NCBI RefSeq assembly: GCF_051131155.1
Contig: NZ_CP159508.1
Coordinates: 3,782,001 to 3,846,000 of the forward strand
DNA from: Pseudanabaena minima
GTDB taxonomy: Bacteria > Cyanobacteriota > Cyanobacteriia > Pseudanabaenales > Pseudanabaenaceae
Direction: 5' to 3'
DNA: 64,000 bases
The position numbers and the translations under genes are program-made. A model generated the notes under the pieces. That model was not told the DNA's origin. It saw only the letters and a list, made by a program, of their open reading frames with translations, and did no database searches. Positions 49,549 to 58,700 of this stretch are shown here, in pieces (the first letter of the stretch is position 1; every line of letters starts with the position of its first letter).

Positions 49549-50658
49549 ATGAGTCTTAGCCCTAATTCTGAAAGAGCCTATTGGTTAGCATGGTCGCAAA
49601 TACGCGGCATTGGTCCTGTTTTAATCAAGCGACTATATCAAGCGTTTGGCTCCATGTCAGAAGCTTGGCAGGCTTTGCCGAGTGATTTGCAAGTAGTGGA
49701 AGGTATTGGCAGTCAAACATTAGAAACTATTCGCCAAGCACAGCGCGAAGTCGAACCAGTGTCACTATTGGCTGTGCATGAGCATAATAATCTCAATTTC
49801 TGGACTCCCAGCGATCGCGAATATCCACAGTTACTGTGGGAAATCCCCGACCCACCACCAATTCTCTATTATCACGGACATCTGACCCATTGGAATGAAC
49901 GCAATACAGTGGCGATCGTAGGAACACGCAACGCTACGCCCTATGGCAAGCGCTGGACAAAAAAATTAGTCTCAGCCTTAGCAGGTCGTGGTTTCACGAT
50001 TATCTCTGGCATGGCTGAAGGTATTGACGGCGAAGCCCACAAAGCTTGTTTAGAGATTGGTGGGCAAACCTTGGCAGTTGTAGGTACAGGAGTCGATCGC
50101 ATTTATCCCTACAAACATAGGTCTCTCTACGATCAAATCGTGGCTTCAGGGCTAGTAGTGAGCGAATATCCACAAGGTACTCCGCCTGATAAAACCCATT
50201 TTCCTGCCCGTAATCGGATTATTGCAGGATTGAGCCGCGTTACTTTGGTAATGGAAGCCCCTGAGCGATCGGGAGCCTTAATCACCGCCTATCAAGCCAA
50301 TGAATATGGACGCGATGTCTATGCCTTACCAAATTCCCTTGAAGTGAGCGAAGCCAAGGGTTGCTTGAAACTACTGGGTAGAGGCGCACAGGCGATTTTA
50401 GGCGTAGATGAGCTATTGGAAGCTTTAGGCATGTTGCCAAATCTAGATCAACCTGTCCCTGCGATCGCTATTTCTGAACTTCCCCTATTACAACAAAATA
50501 TTCTCCAAGCGATCGGTTTTGGCGAGCCCGTTGGTCTAGATTGGATTGTCGAACAAACAAAGTCACCTTCGGGCGAAGTATTAGGTGCTTTAACTCATTT
50601 AGAACTTGTAGGGGCGATCGCGCCATACCCTGGAATGCGCTATCAACGTTTAACGTAA
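49549..50658 (+). CDS. dprA: DNA-processing protein DprA
   Basis: DprA binds incoming single-stranded DNA and loads RecA during natural transformation. This 369-residue protein has an N-terminal SAM/HhH-like region (IRGIGPVLIKRLYQAFGSM), the Rossmann core (NTVAIVGTRNATPYGKRWTKKL, GFTIISGMAEGIDGEAHKACLEIGGQTLAVVGTGVDRIYP) and a C-terminal winged helix (about 305-369). The length is typical. It is 12 bp downstream of the adenylate-kinase-like gene, giving a three-gene run with sufS. The stop codon lies in a hairpin. Confidence 0.94.
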   Translation: MSLSPNSERAYWLAWSQIRGIGPVLIKRLYQAFGSMSEAWQALPSDLQVVEGIGSQTLETIRQAQREVEPVSLLAVHEHNNLNFWTPSDREYPQLLWEIPDPPPILYYHGHLTHWNERNTVAIVGTRNATPYGKRWTKKLVSALAGRGFTIISGMAEGIDGEAHKACLEIGGQTLAVVGTGVDRIYPYKHRSLYDQIVASGLVVSEYPQGTPPDKTHFPARNRIIAGLSRVTLVMEAPERSGALITAYQANEYGRDVYALPNSLEVSEAKGCLKLLGRGAQAILGVDELLEALGMLPNLDQPVPAIAISELPLLQQNILQAIGFGEPVGLDWIVEQTKSPSGEVLGALTHLELVGAIAPYPGMRYQRLT

Positions 50659-50714
50659 ACCTTATTTAAATAAACCTTTGCAAGTGTTGCAAAGATTTAT
50701 TTAAATAAGGTTTA
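50656..50714 (+). terminator. 28-bp hairpin containing dprA stop codon
   Basis: The arms taaaccttatttaaataaac... and their mirror (28 bp, one mismatch, loop GTG) begin with the TAA of dprA. Confidence 0.7.
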
Positions 50715-50721
50715 TAGTTGT

Positions 50722-50853
50722 CGCCACTCACGTTAACGTCAGTTCGACGAAAGCGAAAAATGGTAAGAATCGCTAAGCGATTCTTACCATTTTTCGCCAT
50801 TTGCGGCGTGCTTCGCACGCCGCAAATGGCAATATCGAACTCACGTCACGTTA
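50722..50853. repeat. Double-hairpin element family C, copy 2
   Basis: This is the most complete copy. It has end cacgttaacgtcagttcgac, first hairpin gcgaaaaatggtaagaatcg.../loop TAA (50753-50797, perfect 21 bp), second hairpin gccatttgcggcgtgc/loop TTC (50796-50830, perfect 16 bp) and end tatcgaactcacgtcacgtt. The ends contain the inverted repeat gttcga/tcgaac. Confidence 0.85.
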
Positions 50854-50947
50854 GGACAAAATCAAAACCCAAGAAGAGAATGGCGGCGCGAAGCGCCGCC
50901 ATTCTCTTCTTGGGTTTTATGTACTAATGCACTTGGCGACAGCTATG
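50854..50947. repeat. Palindromic element family B, copy 8
   Basis: A perfect 26-bp stem with GAA loop (50864-50918; core aagaagagaatggcggcgc) is followed by the family-B end tactaatgcacttggcgaca. That end encodes the last codons and stop of recJ. It abuts the family C copy. Confidence 0.85.
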
Positions 50948-53248
50948 TTTGTTTTTGCTATATGTTGCTAACTTCTTTAACTGGAGATCAAAAAATTGCT
51001 GTTGAAAGGCTAACTCATTTGCAGCTTGGATAAATTGCTTTGCTGGTGTAGATCCATCATCGGTTGATGGAATTGAAATGATACGGATAGTTGCATCAAG
51101 AGCGTCTGAGGAATCAGCGATCACTTGCACAGCATAGCCATATTGTTGAAGTTCATCAAATCCAATTTGCAACACATCTTGATCATCAATTCCCAATTTG
51201 GTAATTAACTGCGATCGCTTGATTTCCTTGCCAGTTCGACTTAGATATTTAGCTATTCCCACAAGAGTTTGCCATGCGATCGCGCCATTTATTTGCTGAG
51301 GGTCTGGATAAACTAGAGCGAGAGATTGGTTAGCTTGATGAGCGAGATCAATAATAGTTTTCAGGGCTTGCCAACTTTGCGGACAGCGATCGCAGATAGT
51401 TGCTGATAAAGATTGCTCAAGGTGGATGGCATCGCGTCCATGCCAATCAATGATCTTGAGATTAGTAGGAGGATTTTTGATTGCTGTCGCAAGAGTTGAG
51501 TCCTCAGCACTTAAGGGCATACTCTGAGCATGGAAATCCAGCAGACGCACATCATAACGACGGCGAAAGGCATTATCCACTAGTTCGATTACTACATCAC
51601 AAGCAGTATCAGGCAACTCATAGCTGTAATGTCCCCACCAATCGCCATGAATTTGCTTGCCAAGGCGATCGCTTAGGGTAAATTCAGTTTTAATATATTC
51701 AACCTTCTGTCCCTTTGCAGTACGAATATTGGCATTAGATACTTCTGAAAACATACAATTGCGAACTAATAATTTGGGATAGGGATTCCCCATACCAAAG
51801 GGTTCTAGGCACTTGAATTCATTAAATAGGTCTTTAGTGAGATCAGCGATTGCTACTTCTAGATCAACCTTGATTGTCTTACTTCGCAGTTGTCCATATT
51901 GACTCCAAAATTTTCGATCAATGGACTCAGATAGTATCTGCAAATTTTCCAATCGAAAGCTCAAACCACCTGCCAAAGGATGTCCACCAAAGCTTAGTAG
52001 CAAATGTTCTTGCTCTTTGAGGAGATCATAAAGATTAATTCCCTCAATTGATCGCGCACTACCTTTGGCAATCCCATCCTCAACCGTACAGAGAATTGTC
52101 GGACGGGCGTATTCGGCGACGACTTGACCAGCTACTAAGCCCAAAATTCCCACTGACCATTGCGGCTCAGCAAGGATGATAATTCCTGTTGTGGATAAAT
52201 CAAGCTGTTTAATTTTCTCCTGAACCTGTTTGAATAATCTTTTCTGTAAAGCTTTACGCTGTGTATTTGCCAGTTCCGTTTGATCGATCAGAGACCTGCA
52301 AACTTTTTCATCACGAGTGGTGAGCAATTCCACACATTTTCGCACATCGCCCCAGATACGGCTAACTGCATTAATCCTTGGTGCAATACCAAAGCTAATA
52401 TCAATCGGGCGATCGCCAACGCGCTTACATTGTTCTAGGAGCATTCGCACACCGAGGCGTTTTTTTTGTCGCAAGACCTCAATTCCCTTTTGGGCAAGAT
52501 AGCGACAGTCGCCTGTCAATTGCACTAAATCCGCAACTAGCCCGATCGCTACTAAATCTAATAAATCCTCTAGGGGTTGTTGGGGAACTTCAGGCAAAGT
52601 TTCATAGAGTGCTTCCATTAATTTATAAGCAACTGCTACGCCCGACAAGTTAAATAATGGATGCTGATTTGATAAGTAACGCGGATTGATAATGGCGGTG
52701 ACAGGTGGACGCGCATCGGGCAAAGTGTGATGATCAGTAACGATCACATCAATTCCTAAACCCTGAGCATAGGTTAGTGCAGCCAAACAAGTACTGCCTG
52801 TATCACAAGTAATAATTAAGCTTAGTGATTTTCCTTCAGAATGACATTGCGATCGCAGTTCATCCAGTCCTCGAACTGAAATTCCATGGGATTCCTTAAG
52901 GCGATCAGGGATATAAAAAACTAAGCGATCGCCCTGCGTAAAAAATTGCCCCAATCCTTCCCACAATACTGATGTAGCCGTAATCCCATCCGCATCAAAA
53001 TCTCCCCAAATAGCGATCGTTTCACCTAGCTCATATGCCTTTTGAATTCTGGCGATCGCTTGTTGCATCTCAGGAAACTCAAAAGCACTGGTCGGTTGAT
53101 AGGCTGCTGTATCTAAAAATGCAGCTACTTGCTCAGGATCAAATATTCCTCTTTGATAAAGTAACTGCGCGGCAAACTTACCCACTTTTTCAATTAGCCA
53201 AGTCGGTGGTTCAACTGTTTCTGAGATGTGCCAATTAGTCAGTGACAT
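50924..53248 (-). CDS. recJ: Single-stranded-DNA exonuclease RecJ
   Basis: RecJ degrades single-stranded DNA 5'-3' in recombination and mismatch repair. The 774-residue protein (from the ATG; a TTG 11 codons upstream is possible) has the DHH phosphoesterase motifs IWGDFDADGITATSVLW, ITCDTGS and VIVTDHHTLPD, then RINAVSRIWGDVR and the DHHA1 motif FGGHPLAGGLSF. A C-terminal ~200-residue extension is normal for the cyanobacterial form. Its final residues (HSCRQVH) and stop codon are encoded by the end of a family B repeat. Confidence 0.94.
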   Translation of the reverse strand: MSLTNWHISETVEPPTWLIEKVGKFAAQLLYQRGIFDPEQVAAFLDTAAYQPTSAFEFPEMQQAIARIQKAYELGETIAIWGDFDADGITATSVLWEGLGQFFTQGDRLVFYIPDRLKESHGISVRGLDELRSQCHSEGKSLSLIITCDTGSTCLAALTYAQGLGIDVIVTDHHTLPDARPPVTAIINPRYLSNQHPLFNLSGVAVAYKLMEALYETLPEVPQQPLEDLLDLVAIGLVADLVQLTGDCRYLAQKGIEVLRQKKRLGVRMLLEQCKRVGDRPIDISFGIAPRINAVSRIWGDVRKCVELLTTRDEKVCRSLIDQTELANTQRKALQKRLFKQVQEKIKQLDLSTTGIIILAEPQWSVGILGLVAGQVVAEYARPTILCTVEDGIAKGSARSIEGINLYDLLKEQEHLLLSFGGHPLAGGLSFRLENLQILSESIDRKFWSQYGQLRSKTIKVDLEVAIADLTKDLFNEFKCLEPFGMGNPYPKLLVRNCMFSEVSNANIRTAKGQKVEYIKTEFTLSDRLGKQIHGDWWGHYSYELPDTACDVVIELVDNAFRRRYDVRLLDFHAQSMPLSAEDSTLATAIKNPPTNLKIIDWHGRDAIHLEQSLSATICDRCPQSWQALKTIIDLAHQANQSLALVYPDPQQINGAIAWQTLVGIAKYLSRTGKEIKRSQLITKLGIDDQDVLQIGFDELQQYGYAVQVIADSSDALDATIRIISIPSTDDGSTPAKQFIQAANELAFQQQFFDLQLKKLATYSKNKHSCRQVH

Positions 53249-53451
53249 GTTTATCCCAATAGCTTCTTCTTCCCAAATCAAGCATGAACTATTTGCAGGT
53301 CTAACTCATGTTAGTCTTGATACCCTTCCATTATGCGAAAGTCTTTGGATGGATGATTTCTTTATTCATGGCTATATCTGACATTATAGCGGTCGATGCA
53401 GCTATGTTACTTTGCTAAAAACTTACAGATGTTATCAATCATGGCAGGATT

Positions 53452-53889
53452 TTAGCAGCTTAAGATTTGAGCGCGGACTTCTTGCAGAATTTTGCCTAAC
53501 ATATTTTTGCCAGAGCCATCGGCTCCACAACCCCAGTAATAATCACCTGGGGCGTTTTCCACAATTTCCTGATCACCTGTGGAAATCAAAAGCGCTTTGA
53601 GTTGAGGATGGGTTTGAAATTTCTTGAGAACAGCCTTTCGCATTACATCATCTTTAATATTTTCCCAATCTTCTCTAAGGGGAACTGCACGACTTCTGCC
53701 TAAATTAGCAGCAGTTTTAGGATCGGGAGCTAGACGAATTTTTTCTTGATGGGCTTTGTCTAAAAACTTTTGTGCCTGAAAATAATGCTCAGTTGTGCGC
53801 CACCATTGTCCATCCAGATCAACTCCAAAGGGTGCAAAGTTAGAGAACTCAGAATAGTCTTGATTTTGGCTATAGAAATAGATTGCCAT
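53452..53889 (-). CDS. NADAR-family protein
   Basis: This 145-residue protein matches NADAR (YbiA/RibX-like) closely: FYSQNQDYSEFSNFAPFGVDLDGQWWRTTEHYFQAQKF, GRSRAVPLREDWENIKDDVMRKAVLKKF, and the C-terminal YWGCGADGSGKNMLGKIL. NADAR proteins are N-glycosidases; some have been reported to remove ADP-ribose from guanine in nucleic acid, and others act on riboflavin intermediates. It lies downstream of an A-type element. The window also contains DarT-DarG, but 26 kb away. Confidence 0.92.
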   Translation of the reverse strand: MAIYFYSQNQDYSEFSNFAPFGVDLDGQWWRTTEHYFQAQKFLDKAHQEKIRLAPDPKTAANLGRSRAVPLREDWENIKDDVMRKAVLKKFQTHPQLKALLISTGDQEIVENAPGDYYWGCGADGSGKNMLGKILQEVRAQILSC

Positions 53890-53937
53890 AAGTCATGTTT
53901 TGTGAACAATGATCAAAATTGTGGAGTTCATTGTTAT

Positions 53938-54042
53938 GGTAAGTAAATGAGCATATTAAAACCTAAAACCAGAGATTGTTGCGCCCGCGTAGCGGGCGCA
54001 ACAATCTTTTCGGTTTTTAGTTTATTTATGCCTAGCTACTTA
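53938..54042. repeat. Palindromic element family A, copy 5
   Basis: A stem (53965-54017) with arms aaaaccagagattgttgcgc.../...aacaatcttttcggtttt and loop GTA lies between ends gtaagtaaatgagca and atttatgcctagctacttat. It abuts the stop codon of the receiver-kinase gene on the minus strand. One base pair near the base is mismatched. Confidence 0.8.
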
Positions 54043-54043
54043 T

Positions 54044-55168
54044 TTAAAAATTTGGAGTATGTTGAACCTTACAGGGCAAACTCACTGTAAAACAACTTCC
54101 TTCTCCTAATTTACTATGTACTTCAACCTTACCACCATGTAGTTCGACAATTCTCTTGACAAAGGCGAGTCCTAAACCCATACCATTATTTTGGCGTTTG
54201 TAACTCTTATCCAATTGATTGAATGGTTGAAATAATTTAGCTATTTCTTGAGGTTCAATACCTATACCTGTGTCTATTACAGAGATTTGAGTAGTAGTTG
54301 TTTGCTCAGGTAATATGCAGTCTACGTTATGCTTAACTACTAAATTGATCAGTCCATCTTTGGGAGTGAACTTAACAGCATTTTGAAGTAAATTGACTAA
54401 TACTTGGAACATGCGCCTTTCATCGATCATTAAGTAGGGAAGAGATTCAGCAATATTTACTTCAATTTGAATTGATTTTTGAAATGCTTCCGATTGAACC
54501 TGCTCTATTGCTGCGTGACAGATTGGCGTAATTGGTGATAGATCGATTTGTAATGTAAGCCTTCCTGCTTCCAGCATTGATAGATCGATAATTCGATTAA
54601 TCATTTTGAGTAAATGATTACCACTGCTGTTAATAGCTTGTAAAGCTTCTATTTGCTCCGAATTAACTGTACCAAGCATCTCTTGCTTTAAACAATCTGA
54701 GAATCCTAAAATTGCATTGAGGGGGTTCCGTAGTTCATCTCTAATAATTGTGAGAAACTTGTCTTTAAGAACTGATTCCTGCTCCTCTTTTTGTTTAGAC
54801 CTATGGGTTGTTAATGCGATTGTAATTGTGGAAAGAAGTTGTTCACTACGGAATGGTTTGACTACATATCCCATGGGATTAGTTAATTGAGCACGTTTTA
54901 GGGTTTCTGCATCTGAAAAGGCTGATAGATATACAATGGGAATATCACAGAAGGATTGAATAAATTTAGCAACATCTATACCATCTATTTCTCCTTTAAT
55001 CCGAATATCAAGTAAGACTAAATTAGGAGAAAATTCTAAGATTTTTTTTATTGCAGTCTCACCATCTGAAGCGATCGCGCAAACAATATATCCTTCATCC
55101 CTTAGTATTTGGGTAATATCTTGCGCGACAAGTCTTTCATCTTCAACTATTACTACTTGGATACTCAA
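54044..55168 (-). CDS. Receiver-histidine-kinase with substituted phospho-acceptor
   Basis: This 374-residue protein (TTG start at 55168 with AGAGG upstream; a TTG at 55210 would add 14 residues) has an N-terminal receiver (IVEDERLV acidic pair, phospho-Asp54 in LLDIRIKG, Lys104 in VVKPF), then a dimerisation domain KFLTIIRDELRNPLNAILG and an HATPase domain (DTGIGIEPQEI, NNGMGLGLAFVKRIVELHGG). The H-box His is replaced by Asp144 (codon at 54737-54739). The protein is otherwise close to the hybrid kinase at 11944. It faces the same direction as, and lies next to, the big kinase upstream. Confidence 0.88.
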   Translation of the reverse strand: MSIQVVIVEDERLVAQDITQILRDEGYIVCAIASDGETAIKKILEFSPNLVLLDIRIKGEIDGIDVAKFIQSFCDIPIVYLSAFSDAETLKRAQLTNPMGYVVKPFRSEQLLSTITIALTTHRSKQKEEQESVLKDKFLTIIRDELRNPLNAILGFSDCLKQEMLGTVNSEQIEALQAINSSGNHLLKMINRIIDLSMLEAGRLTLQIDLSPITPICHAAIEQVQSEAFQKSIQIEVNIAESLPYLMIDERRMFQVLVNLLQNAVKFTPKDGLINLVVKHNVDCILPEQTTTTQISVIDTGIGIEPQEIAKLFQPFNQLDKSYKRQNNGMGLGLAFVKRIVELHGGKVEVHSKLGEGSCFTVSLPCKVQHTPNF

Positions 55169-55295
55169 TGTTTTGACCTCTTTATTAAGCAGAGGTTGAC
55201 TATTATGCAAGCGAAAGAGTGAATTTTATTGGGAGAATGTTACTTTTGCAGATTCACTAAGGGACTTGACGAGAAAAAATATACCACCGAGTTTG

Positions 55296-55347
55296 TATGG
55301 CTTCGACTTCGCTCAGCCAACGTTGGCTGAGCGAAGTCGAAGCCATA
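55296..55347. repeat. 52-bp perfect palindrome
   Basis: Two complementary 26-bp arms (tatggcttcgacttcgctca...) meet at AACGTT with no loop. This is unlike the hairpins with three-base loops elsewhere. Confidence 0.8.
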
Positions 55348-55460
55348 GGTACTTTAATTAATCGCAAGTCCCTAAGGAGTGATATCTCGCAAATAGTCTA
55401 GGATTAGAAAGTAATTTAGGATTGTTATATAGCAGTCCTATATCATTTGTGGATTTTTTT

Positions 55461-55505
55461 TGTTTTGTGGAAGGACATCCCGATGGGGTGTCCTTCCACA
55501 AAACA
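55461..55505. repeat. Hairpin between 17-bp direct repeats
   Basis: The arms tgttttgtggaaggaca.../...tgtccttccacaaaaca (one mismatch) enclose a GAT loop. The flanking atttaggattgttatat copies resemble duplicated target sequence, or duplicated local sequence. Confidence 0.65.
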
Positions 55506-55744
55506 TTTAGGATTGTTATATGTGCTCTGCAAACAAGTATAGATCCTTGTTTGCACAAGTGTCATATGCCCAATTTTCGCTTGCTAAAGTAAACTTCTAA
55601 ACTATATTTATAATTATATTTTTATGTTTATAGTCTACATTATACAGAGATATCAATGCCATAGCATAGAGACATACTCACAAAATATATGAGATTGTGA
55701 TAATCAGTGAGAAATAAACTTTTCAAGTTTATTTCTCGCAAATT

Positions 55745-58700
55745 TCAGGGGTTACTATATGGTGAAAGCGATAAACTCTTGACTACAGGAAAAAACACTT
55801 GAAACTTTGTTCCCTTCTTACCATTATATAGAAGTGTTCCTTCAAGTTGGTCGGTTAAGCTATGGACTAACTGCATCCCTAAGCTCTCTGTGCTTGCTAA
55901 GTCAAGGTCTGGAGGCAGACCAATACCATCATCAGCCACTATTAAATGATATTGATTTTCAGTTTGAGTTAATTGAATATTGATTGCACCAGAACCATGA
56001 GGAAAAGCATATTTTAAGCTGTTTGATATTAATTCGTTGATGATTAGCCCTAGAGAAATTGATTGCTCTAGAGGCAAGAAAATATTAATAACATCCAACT
56101 TATATTCAATATGTTCTGAATGATTGACATAGCATTGAAACAGATTAGCCATTAAGTCAGAAATATATTCTTGGAAGTTGATGTTAGCAAGATCTTCATT
56201 GTTATGGAGTTGGGCATGAATTAGCGCCATAGACTGAATACGATTTTGATATTCTTCAATCAAGACTTTTAATTCAGGTGTGGTTTTGCGAAATTGCATT
56301 CTCAGAAGGCTAGACATCACTTGCAAATTATTTTTGACCCGATGATGTACTTCCTTAAGCAACACTTTTTTCTGATGCAGTTCGTTAGCTAATTGCATGT
56401 ATAGAGCTTCTTTGTGCACAAGTTCTTCCTGCACCTGCTGATACAGGCTAGCTTGTTGAATCGCGATCGCAAGTTGATTACTGAATTGCTGAACTAAACT
56501 AATTTCCTCTGTTTCCCAATGACGCGGCGATGAACATTGATGAATACAGAGCAGTCCCCATAAATTAGTACCACTTAGTAATGGCACGACTAGATTTGCG
56601 CGAATTTGGAATACTGACAAAATATCAATATGACATTGATGAAGCCCTGCATTATAGATGTCATCTACAGCTTGAAATTTTCCGTAATGATAAGATTCAG
56701 CATATTGCTCACCAAAGCAATCATCATGAAATTTCGCCGCAACAACTGAATCAAATTCGGGTACTACGGATTCGGCAACAAATTCACCATCATTAAAATT
56801 AGACTCTGGGGCGAATTTGAAAATGCCAACTCGATCAGCTTGCAAAAATTGACGAATTTCTAGGGTCGCAATATCAAAAATAGTAGGTAAATCAAGAGAT
56901 TGACGAATTCGCTGCATGAGATCATGTAGCAAAGACTCTCGACCTGCTTGTTGCCGAATTAGCTGTTCAGCGCGTTGCCGATCACGTAATTCTAGCTGTA
57001 GTTGCTGATACAAGCTAGTTTGTTGAATTGCGATTGCAAATTGGCTAGACAGTTGTAGTAACAACTCTATTTCTGTGTCTTGCCAAGCCCGAGTGCGATC
57101 GCATTGATGGATAACCAGCAATCCCCAAAGTATTTGATCTTGAATAATTGGGATCACAAGTTTGGCTCTAACTTGAAGTTCTTGAAGAAACTCAACTAAG
57201 CAAGGTGAGACTGAGCCAGTTTCAATATCCTCTAAAGAACAGACTTTTCCATTCAAGTAGCTATCATACACTTCTGCTGGAAAGGTTTCTTCAGGGTAGA
57301 TATTATCTAATATTGAGGTAAATCTGGGTGAGACAGATTCTGCAATTACGGCTCCCGTACCATTGGCATATATTTGATACACCAAAACCCGATCTGATTG
57401 TAAGACTTGATGTATTTCGGCAACCGTTGTATTGAGAGTTTCTTCGAGATTAAGGGAGGCTCGAATACGCTGTGAGATACTACTGAGAAGGCTTTGATGA
57501 TTTGCCTGCTGTTGTACTTGGATCTCGGCAAGTTTGCGATCGGTAATGTCCAAAACAATACCATGACGAGCAACTGATCCTGTTATCCGATCACTCTCAG
57601 TACTATCCTTGTTAATTTTTTCAGGTAGAGAAATTAGCTGTAACCATTTGAGCTTGCCTGATGGCGTAATAATTCTCCATTCATGCTTAAAAGGTGTCAT
57701 AGTCGCAACACTATGACTTGATGCAGCAACGAAGTCCGCTAGGTCATCGGGATGGTGTTGCTCGTCAAGCCATGTAGAAGATTGGAGTACTTGCTCAATC
57801 GTCACTTCATGGATTCTTTCGACCCCCGCACTAATGTATTCAAAATAATGTGAACCATCTGGCTTATTGATGACTGTGAATATATATCCTGGTAGAGATA
57901 GAGCAATCCGCTCAAATCTTTTCTCACTTTGTTTTAATCTCTTTTCCGCAAGTTTATAATCGCTAATATCTCGAACTAGTAATAAAACCTCATTTTCAGT
58001 ATACGGAACAATTCTTACCTCCTCAATTTGAGCTGTGCCATCAACGTCAAAGATTTGTTCGTAAATACAAACCTTGTTTGTGTCTAAAGCTTTATGTATT
58101 TGTGCAATGCGCTCTTCACATTGAGCAGGAGATATCGTCTGACTGATATGGGTTCCAACCATGTTAGAAATGTTGCCGATTACATGAAAATTAGGACTGG
58201 CAAGAAATTCTAAATAAATTCCTGCTCGGTTCGTCCGCATGATTAAGTCTGGAATCGCTCTAATTAATGCTCGATGATGCGCTTCGCTGATTTGTAATGC
58301 TTCTTCAGAGCGTTTGCGATCGGTGATATCTTGAGCAGTACCAATTAATAACAAGATATTACCATGTTCATCTCGACGGAATACAGAGTCTCGACTATGG
58401 AGCCAGCGCCATTCTCCATTAGCATGTTGCATCCGATAGTCCATATCGATGATTGTGCCATCTTCAGCAGCATGGAGACGCGCTAAATTGATAGGTACTT
58501 GACCAATATCATCGGGATGAATCAGTCTTTGAAACAAATCCGCTCCCATATCCTGAATATCTTGGCTAGTATACCCAAGTATGGAATAAATCTCTCGGTT
58601 TGCGTAGACATTTCGTTGCTCTTGTACATTGTATAGATAAAGAATATTCGGGGATGCTTCTGCAATTTGCTGAATAAATTTTTGACTTTCTCGAAGTGCA

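Larger units (their letters stand above)
55169..55744. other. Intergenic region with large palindromes
   Basis: There is no gene here. It holds a 52-bp perfect palindrome (55296-55347) and a 45-bp near-palindrome (55461-55505) that is bracketed by a 17-bp direct repeat (55414-55430 and 55505-55521, atttaggattgttatat). Confidence 0.7.
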
